Shown: positions 50,154-61,679 of the stretch, in pieces | Layout of the letters: each line of letters begins with the position of its first letter | Numbering within the stretch: the first letter of the stretch is position 1 | Assembly (NCBI GenBank): GCA_021029095.1 | Contig: JAJOHG010000018.1 | Location: 310,001-374,000 of the forward strand | From: Phellopilus nigrolimitatus | Taxonomy: Eukaryota > Basidiomycota > Agaricomycetes > Hymenochaetales > Hymenochaetaceae | Direction of reading: 5' to 3' | DNA length: 64,000 bases | Notes under the pieces: generated by a model | Told to the model about the DNA's origin: nothing | The model's input: the letters and a program-made list of their open reading frames with translations, nothing else | Databases searched by the model: none | Program-made: the position numbers and the translations under genes

Positions 50154-51560
50154 TCAATCATCCATCGTCAAATCGACGACTCCGTTGATGTCGATCCACA
50201 ACCTCATTCCCTCGACCTTGACAGGAGAAATGGGCTCGCGTTTCGCCCGAACTCTTCGAGAATTGGCTACGTCCGCATTCGGCATATTCTCGTCGGCGCT
50301 CATTTGGCACTGGCGGGACTACAAAAATGCAGTATTAGTCAATCTAGCTATTTTGAACAAGAGGAATGCATACTGTCGATCGCTTCAGTACATGATCGTC
50401 TAGGTCCGGCTTTACTGGTGCGCAAGGGGTTTGATAGAAGACTGGCTGAACGTCTGCATGAGCTAGGCTGCTCGTAGTTGCGTATCCACTTGGCCCTGCG
50501 TGAATGGTATTCTGCTCGGACGTGCTCTGGTCTGCGAGCGGCCTCTTTCGCTTCTGTCCCGCTTCTTGGTCCGGGATATCGACATTGATATAGATGGGCT
50601 TTTGCGGAGTCGGCATATCAGCTGAAGGTCTTGGAATAATTCCTTGTGCTTGGAGATACGCTGGTGAAAATTGTGCGTATTATGAGACAAGGTGAAGTGG
50701 TTGCAAAAAAGCAGGAAGATGGCTACCGCGCGGTCTGTACTTGAAGCGAAATATCACATGCGGGCTGGTGTCGTTTCGATCGATGGGCTTCCAGATCAGT
50801 TTCCTTCGATTAAATCCGGATCGAGGAGGACCAAAAGGCTGAGCGTCGCCAAGTCTTACGAGTGTATCAGTTGGAGACATAAGGCACCACGGGAAGTTGG
50901 ACACCTACGTGATTCTATGGTCACAGAATTTCTTTGTCGTCTCGTGGATTGCGCCATCGTATAGATCTATTTCCCTTGCATTCACACGACGCCACCGCTT
51001 AGACCGCGACACAAATTTGTTCATAGTATATACGAGGTAGATCTTGAGCGTAATGTTCCCGAGCTCAGAGGTCTCTGGACTCTGGTCAACACCGAGGTAT
51101 GCGTCGTCGTCTGCAATAAACGATCAGATTATCCACCGGGACTACCGGGACTAGATGAGAGATCGCACCTGTTAAAGCGGTGTTGGAGAATATGTACGGC
51201 CTTATTCCCTGCAGTCCCGCTTTCACTCCCATGCTTGCCCCTTCTTTGTTCGATGTTGCGAGGCTGACATAACTGTGTGTCTCGATGCCGTCCACGTAGG
51301 TAACACCCCTGTTGTCGCAGACATCTTTCATGAAGCTTTCCCAATGGAGTGAGAATTGCTACAATTTTTGAGATCCGGATAGGTGCTATTTGAGCGGACC
51401 GAATAATGGACTTATTATCAACTATACTTACCTTTCCTGCTTCACTTGCTACCCAGCAAGTGTAAACTTTCTCGTCCTCTGGGTCCTGCATTACCTTGTA
51501 TTCCTCGAGCACATCGCCATCGCAAAACAGCCATGCTCTGAAATTCCTGTGCTGGGGCAT
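50154..51560 (-). CDS. DUF7918-like protein, copy K (SIM present)
   Basis: It starts MPQHRNFRAWLFCDGDVLEE at 51560, then KVYTCWVASEAGKV and a GTAAGT donor. Later exons show a THSYVSLATSNKEG segment, IRPYIFSNTALTG, TSPHVIFRFKYRPRG and LQAQGIIPRPS. The linker has IYINVDIPDQEAGQKRKRPL (IYINVDI is another hydrophobic-acidic stretch) and a second disordered block. The last exon gives VRAKREPISPVKVEG, then LWIDINGVVDLTMDD with its stop at 50154. VVDLT followed by acids is a good SIM; VKVE is a psi-K-x-E site. It is divergent from VAS1 with only 151 bp between the outer start codons. Confidence 0.8.
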
Positions 51561-51711
51561 TTGAAGGCTGGAAGGTTGGAGATTGTCGTGATCATTCGGC
51601 TAGAGCAGGCTATTATATTGCAGTTTCACGCGGCTGACGCGCGACGCCACCTGAGCGCGTCTTTCGGCCTCTGCCGAGGTGACTCACAGCACAGAAACAC
51701 TTCGAGCGTGC
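51561..51711. promoter_or_regulatory. Compact bidirectional promoter, copy K / VAS1
   Basis: Only 151 bp separates the copy K start codon (minus) from the first in-frame VAS1 ATG (plus). It contains CACGCGGCTGACGCGCGACG near 51628-51647, with three ACGCG/GCGCG blocks, and a TATTATATTG stretch near 51611. It must serve both genes unless the transcripts overlap. Confidence 0.55.
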
Positions 51712-54700
51712 ATGCTGCGAAGGGGATGGTATCGATTTATCCCGCTCTCTCGTCCTTCTCGTCCCATTCAGCTCGTTAGATTTATGGCGGACACATCTGT
51801 GACACCTGCGGCGACAGAGGCACCGACACCAGCAGACAATGCGCCGAATCCGAACTCCAAAAATGCAGGTACGTGCCGGAAATTTGATCAAGGACTTTCA
51901 TTCTCAAGACGCGTCGTGCAGCTCGGAAAGAGGCCAAACGATTAGAAAAGGAGGCTAAGCTTGCTGCAAAGTCCGCGAAAATTGGTGCTGCTGCAGGAGC
52001 TGGAGGAGAAAAGAAACAGAAGGAGAAGAAGGAGAAGAAGGATGAGGAAACGCTGTTTGTGAACAGCACTCCGAGCGGGCACAAGAAAGGTGAGTAGAAT
52101 CTGCTCATAACAGACTGGAATCATCTTTCTGAATTGGGTTTGTGCAGACATGACACAGCCCATGTCAAGTGGCTACGATCCCATTGCTATCGAGTCTGCT
52201 TGGTACGACTGGTGGGATGCTCAAGGTTTCTTTGCGCCGCAGACTCAGCCCGATGGTTCGCCGAAACCAGAAGGCAAGTTTGTTATTCCATCGCCTCCGC
52301 CAAATGTTACAGGCAGTTTGCACATCGGCCACGCACTCACCGTTGCCATCCAGGATACATTGATTCGATGGTGAGTCATATTAGTACTCTAAATGCGCCT
52401 TTTTGTTTTCTTGCCGGCAAACACCTTAATATCATAAAAACTGGGCTTTTTTTTTTACCTAAACACATATGAGGCACTCGTCACCTTAACAAGAAAAATT
52501 TTGACATGTTCAAACTGGACCATTTTTTTTGATTCTTTTAACGTTCGCATCTTCCGTTTTAAAACAATCTACTATTCCTCGGCGAATGTATACATTTGTT
52601 ACTAGAAATGGCCGGGACATTCGCAGCTGGTTCTGTTACTGACAATTGTGCGTAGGAACCGCATGCTCGGGAAGACTACACTCTTTGTTCCTGGGTTCGA
52701 TCATGCTGGCATTTCAACGCAATCTGTCGTTGAGAAGCGGTTATATAAAACAACTGGTCAAACCAGGCATGATCTTGGACGCGAAAAATTCCTCGAGACC
52801 GTCTGGGCTTGGAGAAATGAGTGAGTGAATTCTATGTGGTTCGTAGATGGTTCATTGAGTTCGCTGCAGCTATCAAGGTCGCATTACGAGCCAGCTGAAA
52901 CGGCTCGGAGGAAGTTATGATTGGACTCGTGTTGCGTTCACGATGGATGACGTGCGTGTTTATAGAAGCAATATTGTAGCGGCTCTACTAACGAATGACA
53001 CAGAATCTCTCGAAAGCTGTCGTCGAGACGTTCTGCAAATTACATGAAGACGGCATTATCTACCGCGGGACCCGCCTCGTGAACTGGTGTGTCCGCTTAA
53101 ACACGACCCTCTCCAACCTTGAGGTCGACCAAAAGCAGCTGACCGGCCGCACGCTGCTGAACGTGCCCGGATACGATGCGAAGGAGAAATTCGAGTTTGG
53201 TGTGATCACGTCGTTTGCATATCCGATTGAAAACTCAGATGAAAAGATTATCGTCGCAACCACCCGACCGGAGACGATGCTGGGTGACACAGCCATCGCC
53301 GTGCACCCAGATGACCCGCGCTACAAGGTACTTTTGACTACGTTTCTACTTTCGTAAATGCAGGCCTCATTCACTTTCACTCATAGCATCTGCACGGCAA
53401 ATTCGCGGTGCATCCATTCGTCGAACGGCGCTTGCCAATCGTCACAGACGCAGAAGCGGTCGACATGGAGTTCGGGACAGGCGCGGTGAAGATCACACCT
53501 GCGCACGACCAGAACGATTACGAGGTCGGGCAGCGCCACTCGCTCGAGTTCATCAATATCTTAAATGATGACGGCACATTCAATGCGAACGCAGGGGAAA
53601 GCTTCAAAGGCATAAAGCGCTTCCACGCACGTGTAAAGGTCGTGCAGGCGCTCAAGGACGCAGGACTATATATCGAATCGAATGACAACCCAATGCAGAT
53701 CCCTTTGTGCGCAAAGTCCGGCGACGTCATCGAGCCCGTACTGAAGGCGCAATGGTGGGTGAACTGCAAGCCGCTTGCGGAGGAGGCTGTAAAAGTACGT
53801 TGCCAGACTTTTATGCTTGCGTACGCTAATTAATGCTGCGGCAGCGCACGCGCGCGGGCGAGCTCGTCATTAACCCCAAGACGTCGGAAGCTGAATGGTT
53901 CCGCTGGTTGGAGAGCATACAGGACTGGTGCATTTCGCGTCAGCTGTGGTGGGGACACCGTTGCCCGGCATATTTCGTGCGCATTGAAGGCGAGGAGCAG
54001 GACCGCTCCGATGGGAAGAACTGGGTCGTCGGGCGAACGCTGGAGGAAGCCACAGCGCGCGCGACGGAAGTCACTGGCGGAGCGAAGTTCACGCTCGAGC
54101 AGGACGAGGACGTACTCGACACATGGTTCTCGTCAGGACTGTGGCCATTCTCGATCCTGGGCTGGCCGGAGAAAACCTCGGACCTCGAGCACTTCTATCC
54201 GGCGTCGATGCTCGAGACGGGATGGGACATCATATTTTTCTGGATCGCGCGAATGGTGCTGCTCGGAGTCAAGCTGACTGGTCGCATGCCGTTCAGCGAG
54301 GTGTTCTGCCACGCGATGATCCGCGATGCGCACGGGCGCAAGATGAGCAAGTCGCTTGGGAACGTAATTGACCCGGTCGACGTCATCCAGGGCCTCACAC
54401 TCGAGAAGCTGCACGAGAAGCTCCTCGAGGGTAATCTTGATGAGAAGGAGATCAGCAAGGCGAAGCAGGGCCAGAAGAAGGACTTCCCGAAGGGCATCCC
54501 CCAGTGCGGCACGGACGCGTTGAGGTTCACGTTGTGCGCGTACACGAGCGGAGGTGAGTTGCGGCTCATTAATTAATTAATGTGAACCTTAAATATGTCT
54601 GGCATAGGTCGCGATATCAATCTGGAGATCCTTCGTGTTGAGGGTTATCGCAAGTTCTGTAACAAGATCTTCAATGCGACGAAGTTTGCGATGCTCAAGC

Positions 54701-55856
54701 TCGACGAGACTTTCGTCCCGGTGCCTGTTGCCAAGGTCCGTAGTTGACCAACACGTTTATCATTTAGATGACTAACTTCTATCTAATATCAGCCCACGGG
54801 CAAGGAGAGCCTGGTCGAAAAGTGGATCTTCCACAAGCTCAACGCTGCCGCGGAGGAGGTGAACAAGCACCTCACAGACCGCAACTTCATGCTCGCCACT
54901 ACCGCCGTGTACAACTTCTGGCTCTACGAGCTGTGCGACGTCTACATCGTACGTACGTTTTTCCGCGGGGGAGAAAGACACTGAAGGAGTATGCACAGGA
55001 AGCGATGAAACCAATGACGGACGAATCCGCCTCGCTCGAGACGCGCCGGTCAGCGCAGAACACGCTGTACACATGCCTGGACCACGGCCTCCGCCTGTTG
55101 CACCCCTTCATGCCTTTCGTCACCGAGGAGCTCTGGCAGCGCCTGCCGCGGCGGCCGAACGACCCGACGCCGTCCATCATGGTCGCTTCCTTCCCCGTCT
55201 CGGACGCGGCGTTCGTGTTCGAGAAGGAAGAGAAGGAGTTCGACCTCGTCTTCAATTCCATCCGCACCGGGCGCTCTTTGGCCGCGCAGTACAACCTCCA
55301 GAGCGATCTCCAGCGTACGTCCCCGCTTCGCCTCCGATAACAAACGCTTTGGCTAAGCCTTTGCTTTAGTGTTCTTCCTTGCACAGACTGACGCGGAGGC
55401 GGCGGTGTTCGAGTCGCAGCTGCCAACGATCGCCACGCTCACGAAGGGCTGCAAGAGCACGAGGCTCGCCCGAAGCGCGCAGGACGTCCCCACGGGGTGC
55501 GGATCCGCCGTGCTAATGCCCACGGTGTCCGTGCACCTCCTTGTTCGGGTGAGTGGCCCCCGCAGTCGCCGTACATAGATTATAGACAGCAGACATGAAT
55601 GATGCTGACGCGCGCTCTTCGTGCGCGACGCGAACAGGGCCTGGTCGACCTCGACGCGGAGATCGCCAAGTGCGAGAAGAAGCTCGCCGTCGCGCGCCTC
55701 GCGGCGGACAAGCTGCGCACGCTCGCGGCCGTCGCGGACTACGAGGCGACGGTGCCCGCGGGCGTGCGCGCGGGGAACGCGGAGAAGCTGAGGACGCACG
55801 AGGCCGAGATCGCGAACCTCGAGCTGTCGAAGGCCTCGTTCGCGGAGCTGAAGTAA
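51712..55856 (+). CDS. VAS1: Valyl-tRNA synthetase
   Basis: A class I synthetase that charges tRNA-Val and edits misactivated threonine; about 1,100 residues over many short introns. The HIGH motif reads SLHIGHALT (near 52318), the editing domain contains [18 protein letters not shown], the active site continues with [16 protein letters not shown], and the KMSKS motif reads [10 protein letters not shown] (near 54340). An anticodon-binding domain and a C-terminal coiled coil ([20 protein letters not shown]) end at the stop at 55854. Two in-frame ATGs are present. From 51712 a 24-residue leader with six Arg and no acid precedes the second Met (51784, MADTSVTP). As in yeast VAS1, the long form would be mitochondrial and the short form cytosolic. 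Confidence 0.94.
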
Positions 55857-56163
55857 ACAAGTCGTGTAATTTACGAGTGTCAGTATGTAGACGTCGAAAC
55901 CGATTTAGCAGGATTTGATTTTCTTTTTTCTTTCTTTCTGGCCCGAGTGAAAAGTTGGACCAGAACAATAATATTACATAAGCAGACGAATAGAGTTTCG
56001 CGACCTGCAAGCGAAGTTGGCTGAGTTTAGTTTATTTATCCACGACGCTCTCTTTCGTTCTTTGCCGTCGTCGTCGTCGTCTTCGTCGCAGTCGTCGCCC
56101 TCCCCCGCGCCTCCATTTCCGCCGCCCTCGCAACCGCTCATTTCAATTTCACGCAGCGCAGAA

Positions 56164-57674
56164 ATGGCCTCGAACGTCCCCCCGTCTGACGGCATCGGCA
56201 TCGCCAATTTGCCCAACCAAGTGCGTATTCCCCCGGCGCCTTTTTTTCTCGTTTTTCGTCGCCGCCCCTCTCCCCCGCGCGACGCGCACGCGCTGACCCG
56301 CCCCCGCAGAAACACAAGATCGTCGCGAAGCGCGGCGCGCACTTCACGGTGATGGTCGTCGGCGAGTCGGGGCTGGGCAAGACGACGCTCGTGAACACGC
56401 TCTTCGCGACGGAGCTCTACTCGCCGAAGAACTACTCGCGGCGGCACCTCAAGCAGCTCGACAAGCTCACGGAGGTCGAGATCATCAAGGCCGAGCTCGA
56501 GGAGAAGCAGTTCAAGGTGAAGCTCACCGTGATCGACACGCCCGGCTTCGGCGACTACGTGAACAACCGCGACTCGTGGGTGCCCATCATCGACTTCGTC
56601 GACGACCAGCACGAGATATACATGCGCCAGGAGCAGCAGCCGCAGCGCGCGGACAAGAGCGACCTCCGCGTGCACGCGTGCCTGTACTTCATCCGCCCGA
56701 CGGGCCACACGTGAGCCCGCCCTGCGCCTTTTTTGTTCGCGCCCCGGACTGAAGCTTTCCTCCGCTGCGCAGGCTCAAGCCGCTCGACATCGAGGTGATG
56801 AAGCGCCTCGGGACGCGCGTCAACCTCATCCCCGTCGTCGCCAAGGCCGACACGCTGACGCAGGTCGACCTGGCGGTCTTCAAACAGCGCGTAAGCCCCT
56901 CCCTCTCGTCTTCGAAAAAAAAAAGTACGCTGCTGATACCCGTCTTGCCGCCAGATCCGCGAGGCGATCAACGTGCAGGGCATCCGCATCTACCAGCCGC
57001 CGATCGACGTCGACGACGACTCGAGCGCGGAGCACGCGCGCATCCTGGCGGACGCGATCCCGTTCTCGATCATCGGGAGCACGGAGGACGTGAAGACGCC
57101 CGACGGGCGCGTCGTGAAGGGCCGCGAGTACCTCTGGGGCGTAGCCGAGGGTAACATCACCTTTCCGACCAACAAGAAAAAGATAAGAAAACTAATATAA
57201 GAACATTTATATGCAGTCGAGAACGAGAACCACTGCGACTTCCGCAAGCTGCGCTCGCTGCTTATCCGGACGCACATGCTGGACCTGATCTCGACGACGG
57301 AGGAGCTGCACTACGAGAACTACCGGCAGCAGCAGATGGAGACGCGCAAGTTCGGCGAGCCGAAGGTGAAGAAGCTGGACAACCCGAAGTTCAAGGAGGA
57401 GGAGGAGTCGCTGCGCAAGCGCTTCACGGAGCAGGTCAAGTCGGAGGAGTCGCGCTTCAGGCAGTGGGAGCAGCATGTGCGTTGTTTTGCATTGCGTTGC
57501 GTTCGTTAGGGATGCGATTTATCTGACTTTTGTTTTTGTTTTTGTTTGCAGCTTATTGCCGAGCGCGACCGCCTCAACAAGGACCTCGAGTCTGCGCACG
57601 CGGACATCAAGAGGCTCGAGGCGGAGCTGGACAACCTGCAGGTGGGCTACGGCCGGAGCTCGACGAGGAGGTAG
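56164..57674 (+). CDS. CDC12: Septin, Cdc12 type
   Basis: A GTP-binding protein that assembles into heteromeric filaments at septa and the hyphal cortex. It starts [17 protein letters not shown] at 56164. The polybasic region [11 protein letters not shown] precedes the P-loop GESGLGKTT. Switch II is [11 protein letters not shown], then [14 protein letters not shown], and the G4 motif is VVAKADTLT. The septin unique element ([20 protein letters not shown]) follows, then a C-terminal coiled coil ([40 protein letters not shown]). Spacing, the short N-terminus and [15 protein letters not shown] element match yeast Cdc12 rather than Cdc3 or Cdc11. The stop is at 57672. Confidence 0.92.
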
Positions 57675-58110
57675 ATTGGTCTTTACGGTTATGGTTGCGA
57701 ACGTTTTGCGATGCGACTGGAGAAGAACGCTGTGTGCCCGCTTGGTGTCCTGTTCCCTTGTTCTCCAAAGAGATACAGATACATATACATACCCTTTCCT
57801 TCTTCTCTCGTTCTCCGCCCGTCTTTGCCCCGGTTTTTGTTCCTTTGTTCTCGTCCGACGTATCCCCGTTACTGCTCTTTCTGCGACCTGTGTGTGCCTG
57901 TCCTGTCGGTAGTCGCTCCTTTTATTTCTTCCCCGTTTTTTCTTTAGTTCTTATACGATCTGGAATACTTAGTTATTTGTTGGCAAGGCAGTCTGAGGAG
58001 ATTGATTATATGGTACAAAGATATCCAACCGAGTGGAATACAGAAGAAGAAATGCGGGGGCGTAGATCCTCCATCCGTCCGTCCGCGTCCGTCACACAAA
58101 TCGCTCAGGC
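57675..58110. other. Shared 3' flank of CDC12 and the small gene
   Basis: Pyrimidine-rich convergent intergenic region; no gene supported. Confidence 0.4.
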
Positions 58111-58673
58111 TCAGGTGGCAGCGCCGCCCTGGGGCGGCTCGCCGCTGCCGGCGAGCTCGATCGCAGGCTTGTAGAGCTTCTTGACGCCGGACATCTCGGG
58201 CTGCTGGGGCGAGGGCGGGGTGAAGCCGGAGGGGTGCTCGACGCTCCCGTCCTCGTTCTGGATCTCCTGCGGGACTTTTTCGGAGCGCGTCTCGGTGTGC
58301 GCGGTGGCGTGCGAGGCGAGCCCGGCTTCTTCGGCGAGGCGCTGCTTGACGGCGCGCGTCTCGCGCGGCGAGAGCTCGTAGTAGCTGTCCTCGCGCCGGT
58401 CCTTGTCGCGCGCGCTGGGCGTGCGCGTGGAGTAGGAGTGCGCGCGTGCGGGGGAGATGCTGTGGGGGCGGGTCAGTCAGCATACACGCATATATACGTG
58501 CAAGTATGCGCTGCGCTGCGCGGACACAGACAGACAGACGGAGAGACGGAGAGACGGACTCACGCGGCGGCGCGCGCGCAGAGGCCGCGGGTGCTGTCGA
58601 CGCCGTAGAGGGAGCCGTTGGAGCCGACCCAGGGGCGGCAGGACGCGTACCGGCGGAAGGTGCGGGGGATCAT
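58111..58673 (-). CDS. Small conserved-looking protein, function unknown
   Basis: An ATG at 58673 opens MIPRTFRRYASCRPWVGSNG, an Arg-rich, acid-poor start that could target mitochondria, and ends at a GTGAGT donor near 58563. The likely second exon reads RREDSYYELSPRETRAVKQR, then LAEEAGLASHATAHTETRSE, a Pro-rich FTPPSPQQPEMSGVKKLYKP and ends QGGAAT with a stop at 58111. The phases of the two exons as drawn differ by one base, so an edge is misplaced or a small exon is missing. I recognise no domain. Codon use and low frame noise in the second exon support coding. Confidence 0.5.
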
Positions 58674-59587
58674 CGTGGCGGCGGCGACGATGGTGGTGGT
58701 GGTTAGAGTGTATGTGTGTGTGTGTGCGTCGCGGAAAACTGGAGGAGAGTGCCCGGAATGGGAGGTGGGAGGGGGGAGTGCGTAATATAAACGGGCGGCG
58801 TGGGAACGACATACCTTCTAGCCCTCCGGATCTGGGGTCAGGTTGGGTGTGGTGTGGGGCGCCCTCCGCCCGCCTGCCTGCGCGTGACATCACTGTGTTA
58901 GGTAAGCGGCCGGGCTGCGCGACTCTCGCTCTCTCTCTCTCTGTCTACTGTCTACTGTACTCTTGAAATTGAAATAGAGACGCTGTCAGCTGGCCTGCCC
59001 CCCCTGTTCCTGGCAGCCTGGCACCCCTCGAAGACGCAGAAGGACGAGGCACCCGCGCCTTCTTTGTCCAATTCATATCGCATCTCTCACTAGACCAGAC
59101 TCTGGACTCTGGACTGTCTGGCCAACCGGTCACCTGACCGCCGTCCTTGTCTATTTGCTACGTACACCCGCTGTGGGAGAGTCCTCCGTCCCTGCTTGCC
59201 TGCTTGCTTTCGCGCCCGTCGACTCTGATCGCGCGCACGACGCTGCTCCCCGCTGGTCTCCGCAGCCCGTCCAGCCCAGAACGCCTCGAGCGCACACAAG
59301 AGAGAGACAGATGTCGCCTGCTTACACCACGCACACGGGCTCACCGACGCCCGATCTGGTCGGTCGCCCGAGAGAAGTGTGGCGTAGCGCCCTCTCCCAG
59401 CGTTAGCATTAAGCAACATTGCTCCTCCCGTGCTCGCTCGCCCCACGGACCCGCGCCCGCCCGCTAATACACAACCAGCGCGCCGCGTGCAAAGTCAGGA
59501 AATATGCCCATATAATAACGCCCCACCCGCGCGCGGGACGCGCCCCCCTCCCTGTCCTCGCCCCCCGCGCCACAACCGTCTGCAGCC
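58674..59587. other. Divergent intergenic region with a CT microsatellite
   Basis: GC-rich upstream sequence between two divergent genes. It includes TG and CT simple repeats (58706-58726; 58920-58944). No gene supported. Confidence 0.4.
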
Positions 59588-60842
59588 ATGAGCCCCGTCC
59601 TCACGTTCGCCCCGCCCGCGGGCAGCCCCGCGAACTTCGCGCCCGTCGCAGTCGACCTCCGCGCAGAGCACCGGGCGTACCTCGTCGCGCGCCGCGCCGC
59701 CCCCGGCCTCCGCCACTCCCGCCTCTCCCGCCGCCCCCGCCGCGGCTCTGACCGTCGTCCCGCTCGACGCCCCCGAGGCCCTCGCGCTCGCCAGCCCCTT
59801 CGCCGCCGTGTGGCTCGCGCCGGGGTACAAGGTGCGTCCCCGCCCCGCCCCTCCCCTCCCTCCAGACGTATCTCACGCCACACGCGCCCCGCCAGGTGAT
59901 GCTCATACCCGCGGACGGCGCGCGCCTCGCGTACCAGCGTGCCACGGCGCCGCCGCGCGCGCCCCCCGGCTGGGTGCGCGTGCGCGCCGGCTGGGCCGTC
60001 GACCTCGCCGACCCGCTCTTCACCGCGCTCGACGGCGCGCTGCACGTCGTGCGTCCCTTCTCTCTCTCTCTCTATATCCATATTCTCGCGCTCCCGTATT
60101 CACCTACGCCCCGCCCCGCCCGCAGAGATTCGACGCCCGCCCCCGCACGCACGGCGGCGGCGGCGGCGGCGGCGGCGCCACGTCCGCGTCCGCGTCCGCC
60201 TCGACGTCCTTCGTGCACAAGCTGCGCGCGTACTTCCACCCGTCGCCCTCGCCCGCCCGGCCCCGCGCGCCCTCCTCCCATCTCCGCTTCTCGCCGACGG
60301 CCGCCCTCGTCAAGCACGTCCACACCGCGCTCGCCGGGTCCGACGCCCCCGCCCCCGCCCCCGCCCCCGCCGGCGCGGGCGCGCACGCGGTGTGCGCGCG
60401 CGCGACGGTGCACTGGGGCGCCGCGCGCCCGCGCGCACCCGCGGCACGCGCGCGCGAGGCGCTGCTGCCCCCCGCGCGCCCTGCTCCCGCCTTTCCCGCG
60501 GCGGGTGGAGGGGCGGATATCGACGGCGACGGAGACGTGGCGATGGGCGACGGCACCGCGAGCGAGGCGGCGGCGGCGTACACGTGGCGCGCCCCATCCC
60601 CAGCCCCATCCCCAGCCCCAGCCCCAGCTCCAGGCCCAGCCCCAGGCCCGTCCAGCGCGCAGGCGCGCCGCGCTTCGGTCCCGGCGGTGCGGCGCCGCCC
60701 CTCGCTGCGCCCAGCGCGCGCCGCTTTGCGGACGCGGCTGCCGTGGCGGACGCGGACGAGGTTGGGCGCGCGCGGGCCGATGAGGGTGGGCATGCGAGGC
60801 CGGGGCCGGGCCCGGGGGCGGGGACGCCGCCGTTGCGTTTGA
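59588..60842 (+). CDS. GC-rich Ala/Pro-rich protein, unknown, model uncertain
   Basis: An ATG at 59588 starts MSPVLTFAPPAGSPANFAPV. A one-base shift near 59706 is needed to pass to APAAALTVVPLDAPEALALA and FAAVWLAPGYK, followed by a GTGCGT donor (59831). The next exon reads VMLIPADGARLAYQRATAPP and WAVDLADPLFTALDGALHV. After another intron come SFVHKLRAYFHPSP, LRFSPTAALVKHVHTALAG and a long Ala/Pro/Gly-rich tail. I know no matching family. Composition makes all frames open here, so the exons before 60300 are better supported than the tail. The frame shift could be a sequencing error, an unseen small intron or real decay. Confidence 0.4.
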
Positions 60843-61679
60843 GGCGGCAGCGCTGACCCCTTGGTCGTGGGTCGTGCTCGGTGTTGTGTTCTTTGTTCTT
60901 GTGCTGGGCTGCAACCCCCCCCCCCCCCCGGCGGCGGCGGGGCGGCCGCGCGCATCTGGTTCGGGGCGGTTTGGATAGGATGTGTATGTAGAAGCGGGCG
61001 GCGCGGCGCGGCGCTGGCGCTAGCGCTTGTGTTTGTGTTTGTGTTTGCGTGGGGGTTCCCCCCTTTTTTTTCCGGGGAGCTGTGTGCGGACATGATACAG
61101 GTGGACTTTGCGTACGCGTATATGATATGTCATGTATAATGTGCAGTGTATGGTGCATGATGCATAGTGTATAATGTATAATGCATGATGTTATATGTAT
61201 GATACATAATGTTATATATTATAATGATGGTTGGGGGCGGCGCCAGGTCAGAGAGCGCGGTCCCGCTGTACGTACGTACGTGTAATCCAGCCAAAGGCAG
61301 CGCAGAATGTTTTTATGTCAGGGTTCGGCCAGATGTCTGACTGTGCCTGGAAGTGTGTGGTGCTCCCCCGCACCGCACGTAGAGGAACAAGTAGGAACTG
61401 GTGATGGCAAAATTACAATATGAGGGGGGGAAATCGATATGGCTGTTAAACCTTGAAGGCCGGAGGAGATGTGGCTCGGATTCGGGGGTGACAACGTGAA
61501 GGTGCAAAAAAAAAAAAAAAAACGACCTACTTAGCAGGTGGGAACAGAGTCTTCGTCATTCGATAATAAGTTCAGCGCCACTGTCGATGATAACGAAAGA
61601 AAAGAAAAAAATAAAATATCAAGCCTTGACATATTGAAGCCAACAGTCTTAAAGTCGTAAGGATACAGGCATGCTACTG
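60843..61679. other. Intergenic with simple repeats
   Basis: Holds a run of 13 C (about 60916-60928), GTTTGT repeats (61028-61048), an ATG/TATA-rich irregular repeat field (61125-61225, many ATGATGCAT and TATAATG units) and an A run at 61506-61522. No gene. Confidence 0.55.

Noticed and set aside
60072..61158. Large minus-strand Arg/Pro-rich frames over the GC-rich gene
   Set aside because: At this GC content stops are rare in every frame; the products are low-complexity and show no domain.
61125..61225. ATG/TATA-rich field as a promoter or origin
   Set aside because: It is an irregular simple repeat with no neighbouring start that needs it.
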